This document shows positions 11,743 to 25,312 of a DNA stretch of 59,389 nucleotides, piece by piece. The DNA is taken from contig NC_049988.1 in the NCBI RefSeq assembly GCF_000003815.2, positions 13,986,040 through 14,045,428 of the forward strand, written 5' to 3'. The notes below the pieces were generated by a model. The model was given only the letters and a program-made list of their open reading frames with translations. It did no database searches and was not told where the DNA came from. Within the stretch, counting starts at the first letter, position 1. The number at the start of each line of letters is the position of its first letter. The stretch comes from Branchiostoma floridae. Taxonomy: Eukaryota > Chordata > Leptocardii > Amphioxiformes > Branchiostomatidae. The position numbers and the translations under genes are program-made.

Positions 11743-12858
11743 CTTGTCCCTATAAAGAATGCCTGGCGAAAGGTCATAGTGCACTGTGCACAGCGCGGTT
11801 ATGTAAAATTACGTGCCTAGCGTGTTATACGATATGTGTAACAATATATCGGCCGCGCTCTATCGCTACAAAAGGTCGATAGGCCATCCTATGACCTTAG
11901 CAGGGGCCCCGGGGATATAGTGGATTGGAGTATGCGGAATATAACATTATGATTATCATGTGACATTTGATAAAACGTGCTTTAACGCGTTAATAACGTT
12001 AACCCGTTAACTATAACGTTATATTCTATTTCGTTCCCTTGTTATTGTTACGTAACTAACGTCAACGTCATAAGCGTCAATATAAAACAAAAGTTAACGT
12101 TACGGATGTGACGTGACGAAAGAATTTGGGTGTGGCTCCAGGCCGAAAAAAAAAAATTGTCAAAATATTCATTTTTCTATTTTGACATGACGAGGGGTAG
12201 CCGCGGACGACTGTTGGTTATCGCTTATAGCGTTATCGTCGTCCGCGGCTAGACGAGGGGTATCTCCCCATCCGTTCCTTTAGAATCTGTGACCCTTCAA
12301 TAATAGAAGGGGTTAGTCAAACTTTACCCACATAGAAAACAGAAATTCCCCATAACAATGCACCAAAAATAAATGACAAAACTCTTTGATCTACTTTGCA
12401 TTCTGATTGGTGATTTAATCTTACTGTGCAAGATCTATATAGTTTCTATAATCTTATGAACACATCTGGATTTTTTTTTTAAACAGAAGAAATTGAGGAT
12501 ATTAAACACTCCTCCATGAAATATCAGTTTATGAATTTCTCTTTTTTTATTATTGTGAATTTCTCGCTGATTGCGTCTTATGCGTTTTCTCACTGACTAT
12601 CATAAGGTAACAGACATTCACACAACAGCAAATCGAAGAAAATATACCGTGACCTTATGGAACCTTTGATCTAATATCTGTCAGTGTCACAGACGTGCCT
12701 AGCATTTGGAAATCCGTCACTCTACTGCAATCAAATAATCATAGATACACATACAAGCAAACAAACAAACAAACAAATCTTGCCCTGATCTCTCCCTTTC
12801 TTCATGCTGACCAGAGCCTATTGATCAGTGAAATAAGATGTGTAATTCCATACACATG
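11743..12858. other. Spacer between TRIM gene and Death-domain gene
   Basis: Intergenic DNA on the 5' side of the TRIM gene. Many AACGTTA/TAACGTT motifs lie at 11985-12110, a 54-bp hairpin with flanking direct repeats at 12189-12262, and a short (CAAA)n run near 12758-12777. Beyond the two-codon terminal exon ending at 12859 I find no further exon of the Death-domain gene. Confidence 0.5.
12189..12262. repeat. Perfect hairpin bounded by 11-bp direct repeats
   Basis: TAGCCGCGGACGAC (12198-12211) is the perfect inverted copy of 12238-12251. Between the arms is a second small palindrome, ATCGCTTATAGCGTTAT. Both sides carry GACGAGGGGTA (12189-12199 and 12252-12262). The layout is that of a tiny foldback insertion with a target-site duplication. 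Confidence 0.7.
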
Positions 12859-12961
12859 TTACAACTGAAAGAAACATGATGATTTACTTGTAAAAACACC
12901 TTCAAAGAGGATACAAAACAAGCGAAACACCCAAAGAAAGTAGCAAAATATCGTAGTTTCT

Positions 12962-13135
12962 TACTCTCCAAGCAGAGGTTAGGCTCTAGCTTTTTTGACG
13001 GTTTAATTTTTTCTAAGCGTTTTTTATCGGGCTTTCTATTTTGTACTGTTTTCTTGATGTCTCACGGCCGCTAAAAACGCAAAATAAACGTAAAAAAAAA
13101 CAGCCGGAGCTAGCCTAACCTCTGCTTGGAGAGTA
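12962..13135. mobile_element. MITE, CTCCAAGCAGAGGTT family, copy 2
   Basis: TACTCTCCAAGCAGAGGTTA at the left end and its inverted copy TAACCTCTGCTTGGAGAGTA at the right give a 174-bp element with near-perfect termini. It lies in the last intron of the Death-domain gene, with its edge only about 10 bp past the 5' splice site of the exon ending at 13148. Confidence 0.8.
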
Positions 13136-13348
13136 GTAAGTTCTCACCTGTTGTGCCAAGTCAATGGCCGTCTTAGCTTCCCGGTACTTCTTCTGTTTCT
13201 TTAGCAGGACCGCCTTGACCTCCAGCATCCTCGCCTGGTGATGATGAGCGTCGTCCGTCTTGAACAGCAGATTCTCGGCTTGCTTCAGGCAGGCGTAACC
13301 CCCCTCAACGTCGTAACGGAAGTTACAAGCCAGCACTTTCTGTAAGAC

Positions 13349-13580
13349 AATGATTACTTTAGTTCGCGGGGATTTACTTTCGCGGTAGCGCGGGAATGAA
13401 GTATTCGCGGTGGTTGGAGTGTTCGCGGTGGTTCTAGGTTCGCGGTAGCGCCGTAGACTGTAGTCACATACTGAAATGGAAAATGTTCGCGGTGGTTTTA
13501 AGTTCGCGGTGCACGTAAAGTAGCCACCGCGAAAACCGCGAACATAAAAGCTACGCGAACATTTCTGCATTTACAGTAAT
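13349..13580. mobile_element. MITE, TACTGTAAATGCA / TTCGCGGT family, copy 1
   Basis: The element is packed with TTCGCGGTAGCG, TTCGCGGTGGTT and their inverted copies, and ends in TGCATTTACAGTA (13565-13577). The same terminus and CGCGGT core occur at 22912-23067 and 47458-47641. It fills most of the intron between exons 13688-13776 and 13148-13339. Confidence 0.7.
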
Positions 13581-14938
13581 CTTTAAGACGAGAAACACAT
13601 CATGTATTTGTCTTTCACTCAATCATGCAATTCCAGCAACACAATTTCACATTGAACCTTAAAGAATTTTCAGAAAGAATGATTTACCTCAAATATAACC
13701 CTGATGACAACATCCGGTTGGTCTTTATATCGTCTCGATGCGCGCGAAGCAAAGCGGCCCAGCTTTTGCCAGTGCCCTGCAAAGATGATTGCATCATCAA
13801 TATGCGTCATTACAATAGATACACATACACCATTCTAACCTGACCTTGGTAAAAAAAAAGATAATACAACTCTATAAACTAACGTATTTGATGGTTTAGA
13901 CATTTTTCGCTACTTTAGCGTTAAGCAAGTGTAAATATACCTTGCCATGCAAGCTTCTCCAGCTGTGTGACCATCTCATGGCAAACCTTATCCCGTTTTC
14001 TATTTCCTGCAAAATACAATAAGTAGATGTCTATTTCAATGAAAGACTACAAACACAGCTAGCCCACCTAATGAAACATAAGTGGGGGAAACAACCCCGT
14101 GGATACTAGTTAATGAATTTTATCGCTAGAATACGTTGACACTGGGTGACATAAACATGAGCAAGTCTAAAAATCTTTCAATTTGAAGCCGCATAATCTC
14201 GGCTTACCGAATGTCCCTTGACACGGCATGGTCTGAAACATCATAGGCGTGGTTCTCACAGAAACAGCAGTATCGTCAGCAGCAGGGAATTCTGTGGAAA
14301 GAATGGTAAAGACTGTTCAAGCTAACGTCACATTTTCAAACCGGGGCCCGGCCGGGCTGTTTGTGTATAGGTAAAAATATACACAAATAATGCCCACGAC
14401 TATTCCCTTTACGTTTTGTGCAGTTTGGTGTCTTTTACATAATATTTTTCGTTCCCGAAAGCTGCCCGGTCGGGCCCCCGGTTGGAATTGTGACGTATGT
14501 CTTAGCCGGATTATGAAACGATAAAATAATGATAATCCAGGAAACATGTAGAGACACTCAGCTTAGGCAAACCTGTTTGTCTTTGTAGTATTTCTGATGG
14601 TGAGTTCCATCCCTGTTCCTGCATATGTACGGATCCCTCCTGGATGTGGACAGTAAGAGTGAGTCGCTGCCCATGGTGGTGCCGTATCTGGAGAGGAGAC
14701 TGGTTTCCAAGCACCGCATCAATGTGGTCTATCGGGATAGATAGACACCGTAGTTATGTAACCATCATGTGCTAGCCTTTCATGCTATATTAATGCTGAA
14801 AAAATCGTTACATGTGCCTATTCTGATCTCTGATGCCCAAGCCAAGGGGGTCCTTTTTATCAAAAACAAAGTCAAGGTATAATAACCATTTAGCAAATGC
14901 AAATGTAATACTAGAAAGGCCGACATTTGCTTGGGAGC

Positions 14939-15998
14939 AAATACAGCATATTGCAATCCATCTTCATATACAATAAAGGACTCTTCCAGAACACCCCAAT
15001 CTATGCAAAATGGACCAGTCTATGTGGCCCATTTCCCATTTATAGTGCTAAAGCTACTCCAACACCAAATTCCAGATCAGTTGGCTTTCTCATGACACAG
15101 GACGCAAAAATGTACATTTTTGGTCAATAATGGCAAAAAATCCAAAATTTCACAATTTTTGATTGATGTACACCATAGGTGTGAATAGAGCCCTGTAGCT
15201 ACATACTGTACGCACCTTCATACCAAATTTCAGACCATTTGGTTTTCATACATAAGCACAGGAGCCAAAACTTAACATTTTTAGTCCATAAATGGCAAAA
15301 AATCCCAAAATTCAACAATTCAAGGTAATGTATGCCCAAAGTGAAAATGAGGTAATGTGGGCACAAGCCAGACACACCTTCATGCCGAATTTCAGGTCAT
15401 TAGGTTTTCATACAATGGTATAGGAGCCAAAAATAAACATTTTTAGTCAAAAATGGCCGAAAAACCCAAAATAACTCATTTTTGAAATGATCGATAACGA
15501 AAGCGTTGATATGGTCCTGTTGTCATATGTCCAATGCACCTATGTACTAAATTGCAGGTCATTTGGTTTCCATACAAGGGCATAGGAGCCAAAAATAGAC
15601 ATTTTTAGTCAAAAATGGCCAAAACACCCCAAAATAACTAATTTCTAAGTAATCTATGACAAAAATGTTGATGGGGTCCTGTGGTCATATGTCCAATGCA
15701 CCTCTGTACCAAATTTCAGGCCATTAGGTTGTAATACCAGGGCACAGGGTCCCAAAATATACATAATTGGTCTAAAAATGACCAAAAACCCTAAATATCA
15801 TAAATTCTAAGGCCTCTATGAAGAAAGTGAAAAAAACACCTGGGGGTATTTGCTATTTCTACCACCCTGCCAAATTTCAGCTCATTTGATCCAAAAATGA
15901 AAAAGTTGAATCAACTTGAAGATTTTGACAGGAGGAGAAGAAACGAAGGAAAAACAATATATTGCAATCCCATACTATGTATGGATTGCAATATAACA
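14939..15998. mobile_element. Non-autonomous element with about six 160-bp internal tandem repeats (pearl/HINE-like)
   Basis: The motif CCAAATTTCAGGTCATTTGG, in degenerate form, begins at about 15064, 15223, 15384, 15547, 15709 and 15870, a period close to 160 bp. Each unit continues with GGAGCCAAAA, ACATTTTTAGTCAAAAATGG and CCAAAA. The block is framed by ATATTGCAATCC (14948) and its inverted copy GGATTGCAATAT (15984-15995). A core of about 160-bp tandem repeats is known from the pearl elements of bivalves and from Helentron-associated INEs; assignment here is by that resemblance only. It sits in the intron after the first half of the Death-domain gene. Confidence 0.6.
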
Positions 15999-16931
15999 AG
16001 GAACCAAATATATCAACAGAAACGTATGAAATAGTTGTAGCAACAGAAGTACTAGTGTGTGAAATAACGACCGTCCATACCGTCCATCTCGTCTGCCACC
16101 AGCTTGAGTCCGGCTTCAACAAGCGCTTTCTTCAGCTCGGTGATGGTGGCGCTCCGTCCTGAACTCAGTCGCCAGGTCTCCATAGCCTCTATATGCAGCT
16201 TTCCTTAGCATTCCCGCGCTGGTTTGCGTCGATAGCGCTGATGTTGGGCTCTGTCAGACCGAGCTGACGGGCAAGGTCTCTCCACTTGTGGGCGGCGTTG
16301 GATGCGACGTAGGGGTAAAGGCGGCAAATATCTATAATGTGAATTGATTGTGAGTTAAAAAATGTGTTTTTCAATGTTACTTTGTTAGGATAGCACGGCC
16401 AGTTTCTGGTGGGAAGGGGAGGAACAGTTCTACGACAAAAAGTTTTTGTTGACGTTTGGGCTACATAACCGTTTCCAACTTGAGGGATCAATTGGACGAA
16501 TGTTCGAAATCAGGGCAACTCATAAACCTCTAGAGCTCTGTTTAGAGAGCACGGTTGCCGGTTATATAAACATGCAATAAAGGGCAATGCAAAATGGGGA
16601 ATCCCCTTAGACAAATCTGCCACGTATGAATATCTACAAACAGATCGACAAAAGTCCTTTCAGTTTCACACCTACCGCAGTTTCGATTGTCTCCAGGGGA
16701 TTTAAAATCCCTTTTCTTGACCTGACTCGCAATGTGTAGAAGACGATTCTTCTTTGTCCAACCAGTGGCGGATCCGCTGCGGTGTTGTCCTTTGTCCTTG
16801 ACCAACCGGCATCGATGACGTATCTTCACGGCAGACAAATGTTTCCTCTGTCGCCCTTTTCCTGAACGAGTGGCCCCAAGATTCCTACTGCCCTTTCCTG
16901 AAGTCCTCTTCCTTCTGCTATGACGTCCCAT

Positions 16932-17916
16932 TTTACATATAACCAAGTAGAATACCTCGTTTCATGGCGCAAATATGCACTTACTACACACTGTGTTTTG
17001 ACTCGGAGAATGCGTAGGCAAATATGTCAAGGGGTACCTTTAAATGGTGACGAGTGACGGCGGGGATTTTTCTTACGTCAGTCACGTGATCTCAGGTGCT
17101 TTAGAAAGGCGACTATGTGCGGGTAAAAGTCCAGCGGTGTAGTTGAAACAAGTACATGTACCTAATACGCATTCAAGCAATGTTCTGTTACAATGTAATG
17201 TCGAATTTTATTCTTAAGACAAGGGCTTAATGGATTCGTTAATTGCTCAGCCATTGGAAGTTAATTGAAACGTTCACGCAACTTTAGTTGTGCCTTTTAA
17301 CTTTTATTTTTCCCTCATAACCACCTGTTTGCTTGTGATATAACAACATACACCTGGGGAAAATGGGAGATTGCGTCGTCGTGACGATGACAACAAAACC
17401 TTGATAGTCTTTCATGAAGAATTTGTTCTTGTAGCAATGACTGTGTGGCTCTCGCGGTGTTTCAAAGTAAAGCCTTTTTTGTGCCCAATTTAAGTATTTC
17501 AATATTACCCGCTGTAGCGATACTTCTAAAACATCAGTCTTTAAACCACTCGCAGGCAATAGCCATTCATTGGATAATCCATTTGGGTCATGCTCCTCGG
17601 AAATGAAGACAAGTGCCTAATGGCCCAACATCCGGGACCTTTGTGATCTCTGCATGGAATTGGCCGCTACCATTCTAATTTCTCAAAGTGTAAATATATC
17701 TTATGCACAGAATACACCAACACGTTGATAATAGAAATATAAATCGTTAAAATTGATATAATTTGTATATTTTATTAGTTTTTATCTGAAAATTAATGGA
17801 TTAGAATACTTTTTATAATACCCCATAAAAAGCTACACCCCCATCTCGGTCTGATCGAGTAGTCCAAACCATTGATTTTACCCAAGGTGCAGTTCGGTCT
17901 CCTTCACCAGTCAGCC
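16932..17916. promoter_or_regulatory. Divergent spacer between Death-domain gene and ATP synthase beta
   Basis: About 985 bp separate the two divergently transcribed starts, so both promoters probably lie here. Close to the ATP synthase start are CCATAAAAAGC, a weak TATA-like sequence near 17822, and a pyrimidine-rich CGGTCTCCTTCACC just before the ATG. The Death-domain gene side carries a CACGTGA box near 17084. I see no exon. Confidence 0.4.
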
Positions 17917-22572
<4,656 letters not shown>

Positions 22573-22787
22573 AATCTAGCCCCAACTATTTAGAAAATTA
22601 TAAGCAACCTCAAGAATATCTTTTCTCACCGTTTGAAGTTTGTGTCCCATGAAATAAGAAGTTGATAGCATAAGGATTTTATCTTCTTCTGCGGAGAAGC
22701 GAGTCAACTTTAGAGGAGAGTCCTGCTTTTGTTGTGAACAAATCCAGATTGTACAAGACATGTTTGTCTCTCCGATGTATGTTACAA

Positions 22788-22793
22788 AATAAA
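22788..22793 (+). terminator. Polyadenylation signal of ATP synthase beta
   Basis: AATAAA about 215 nt past the stop codon, followed by the G/T-rich GTGGTCACTGGAG...GTGTGTTTGTC. This is the expected cleavage context for a compact 3' UTR. Confidence 0.75.
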
Positions 22794-22911
22794 CCCTGTG
22801 GTCACTGGAGAAGGCTGTGTGTTTGTCTTAATTTAATTAAGGCTAGGTTGCTTTAGATAACACTTGCAGGTATCTGCAAAGATTAGGTATGACAGGTTGT
22901 TCAGTGTAATA

Positions 22912-23067
22912 TACTGTAAATGCATTTAAGTTTGCGGAGATTTAATTTCGCGGTAGCACCATGCACTGTTGTCTCTTGCCATTGTGGAAAAATGTTCGTG
23001 GTGGTTTTAAATTCGCAGTGAAAACCGCAAACATTAAACCACCGCGAAAGTTTCTGCATTTGCAGTA
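22912..23067. mobile_element. MITE, TACTGTAAATGCA / TTCGCGGT family, copy 2
   Basis: Starts TACTGTAAATGCATTTAAG and ends CTGCATTTGCAGTA in inverted orientation. The interior has TTTCGCGGTAGCACC and CACCGCGAAAG, again mirrored. It lies just downstream of the ATP synthase beta 3' UTR. Confidence 0.75.
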
Positions 23068-23522
23068 ACCAGCTGCTGCTGTGCCGTATTCTCTAGAAGC
23101 TGGTGTTATGGCCTAGTATCCAATCCCATTTTAGCTTCCGAGTCTCTTTTGCCCTCTGTGGAGCTATAATATGTTTGGGTACCACCAGGCTAGGTGTTAT
23201 GCCAAAGGGCGGTTATACCGGCGATATGTATACAGATACAGGATACATATACTATAGAGTCTTGAAACTTGCTTTCTGAAGGGACTATTCAAGATGGGTT
23301 TTCAACAAGTTGTAAAAATAAGGCTTTAAACTTAACACTGTACAAAGAAAGGATCAGCCTATTACTGGAAACATTTAATTTTATTTGGCAAAATTCTTTG
23401 CAGAACTTTTTAAAGATTAATTGTCTTCATATCAACAATTCTTCAGGTTAGTTTTAAGCATGAGATGAAATAGTATGGCATGCATTCCCAGCACATTGTT
23501 CCCCAAACCTTTCGGCCTTATA

Positions 23523-24205
23523 TTCTGACTAGTAACACTATATGGACCATGTTGTCCTCAGTATTGCATTGCGAATTCTTCATATTCAATCTGGCAAGAT
23601 GATCATGATGAACAGGTCTCATCTCCATCCATTCACCAACAGGAATGTTAATGCACTGCAGAATGGCAAAAACAAATATGTCAACAGATTATGAACAACA
23701 ATCTACTTGCATTGATTTTTAAAATACACCAATATCACATTGAGTAATCATAGGATTGTATTTAACTTAGATTAATGCTGGAAGATAATGATTATCATTT
23801 TACAGGAAGTTTCTGAATGAGGATTGAGATGGTTTATTTTTTCAGAATTTTCAAAACTGCCAGAGGTTCAGCCCTATACATGTAAAATGCTCTCAGTGCC
23901 AGGGTTTGACTGCTGACGTCCAAAACGAAACCCTTGAACAAGGTCGCCTTCCCCCTTACTTCTGGGTTTCATGTGCTACACGAGCCCTATTCCGGTTATA
24001 CTAGTACCTGGATGCGGCACACGTCATATATTTGTATTCCAGATATATTAGGGCTTGGCAGTTGAATGGTTAACAATATGGAGATATTCAAATGTCGTGA
24101 TCACACTCACCAAATAATCCACATGAGACTGCCTCTCACAGCTGTGGTTCCACCCTTGTGCAAACAACATTGAGGACTCTCCAGTATAAACTCCTGTTAG
24201 TAAAC
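23523..24205 (-). CDS. Two candidate 3' exons of an unknown gene
   Basis: On the minus strand an exon of about 24205-24112 follows the acceptor TTACTAACAG and ends at GTGAGT. A second exon begins after TTTTGCCATTCTGCAG (about 23653) and runs 45 codons to a TAA at about 23517. They join in phase and read ...AQGWNHSCERQSHVDYL then CINIPVGEWMEMRPVHHDHL... I recognise no family. They could be the 3' end of the repeat-receptor gene beyond the gap, or a separate gene. Support is only the splice sites and the shared open frame. Confidence 0.3.
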
Positions 24206-24319
24206 AAGTACACAAAAATATCAACTTTCAAGTAGTCAAACTTTGTCAAAACAACCACTCAACGGACTGAGGGAAAGTAATAATGCAACGGGGTTCTAAG
24301 TTCTAACCATGTGAAATGG

Positions 24320-24420
24320 TACTCTCCAAGCAGAGTTTGAGTGAGGAGCTCTTAGACGAGCGCCCGTGTAATTTTTCCGACTACTACTATATCTTGTGAC
24401 TCAACCTCTGCTAGAGAGTA
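24320..24420. mobile_element. MITE, CTCCAAGCAGAGGTT family, copy 3, abutting the gap
   Basis: TACTCTCCAAGCAGAG opens the element and CCTCTGCTAGAGAGTA closes it exactly where the N run begins. At 101 bp it is shorter than copies 1 and 2. The gap starting at its edge suggests that repeats broke the assembly. Confidence 0.65.
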
Positions 24421-25069
24421 NNNNNNNNNNNNNNNNNNNNNNNNNNNNNNNNNNNNNNNNNNNNNNNNNNNNNNNNNNNNNNNNNNNNNNNNNNNNNNNN
24501 NNNNNNNNNNNNNNNNNNNNNNNNNNNNNNNNNNNNNNNNNNNNNNNNNNNNNNNNNNNNNNNNNNNNNNNNNNNNNNNNNNNNNNNNNNNNNNNNNNNN
24601 NNNNNNNNNNNNNNNNNNNNNNNNNNNNNNNNNNNNNNNNNNNNNNNNNNNNNNNNNNNNNNNNNNNNNNNNNNNNNNNNNNNNNNNNNNNNNNNNNNNN
24701 NNNNNNNNNNNNNNNNNNNNNNNNNNNNNNNNNNNNNNNNNNNNNNNNNNNNNNNNNNNNNNNNNNNNNNNNNNNNNNNNNNNNNNNNNNNNNNNNNNNN
24801 NNNNNNNNNNNNNNNNNNNNNNNNNNNNNNNNNNNNNNNNNNNNNNNNNNNNNNNNNNNNNNNNNNNNNNNNNNNNNNNNNNNNNNNNNNNNNNNNNNNN
24901 NNNNNNNNNNNNNNNNNNNNNNNNNNNNNNNNNNNNNNNNNNNNNNNNNNNNNNNNNNNNNNNNNNNNNNNNNNNNNNNNNNNNNNNNNNNNNNNNNNNN
25001 NNNNNNNNNNNNNNNNNNNNNNNNNNNNNNNNNNNNNNNNNNNNNNNNNNNNNNNNNNNNNNNNNNNNN
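24421..25069. other. Assembly gap (649 N)
   Basis: Run of N. It probably hides at least one exon of the repeat-receptor gene, because exon 25313-25415 ends in the middle of a repeat, just before the expected Cys-rich segment. Confidence 1.
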
Positions 25070-25312
25070 ATAGAAAGATAAGTATAAACAAAACTGTGTT
25101 GTAGTGTTCTTTCACAGAAAGGCATGCTATGTATACTAAACACCACTCCTCCCAAAAACTGTCAGTTCTCAACTAAGTCACTTGTAGAACTTGGCAAGGA
25201 TACTGAATGCATTTCTGAGAAACCCTCTTTTACTCCAACCACCATCTACTCATATTGCAGGGTATCAACCTGTTCTTCTGTTATGCAGTGAAAAATACAA
25301 ACTGTGACTTAC

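Larger units (their letters stand above)
12859..16931 (-). pseudogene. Death-domain protein with helical C-terminal half; frameshifted in this assembly
   Basis: Exons, in order: 16931-16676, 16331-16081, 14728-14573, 14291-14208, 14006-13941, 13776-13688, 13339-13148 and a probable two-codon last exon 12864-12859. Residues 1-85 are strongly basic (MGRHSRRKRT). A Death domain follows from about residue 86, with the classic WRDLARQLGLTEPNISAID core and a final helix ITELKKALVEAGL. Later exons encode helical, TPR-like pairs (HEMVTQLEKLAWQ; KKYREAKTAIDLAQQ). Inside the Death domain, ATATAGAG appears where ATAGAG would keep frame. This TA insertion gives a stop at 16189-16191 after 132 residues. 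Every downstream exon phase agrees with the frame lacking the TA (365 codons). It is therefore a recent pseudogene, a null allele or an assembly error. Death domains are adaptor modules in apoptosis and innate signalling. Confidence 0.75.

Noticed and set aside
11743-11784. N-terminal extension MHYDLSPGILYRDK of the TRIM protein
   Set aside because: The downstream ATG has a much better context and begins directly before the RING, as in relatives.
24352-25172. Long open frames across the N run
   Set aside because: They are open only because N codons are not stops.
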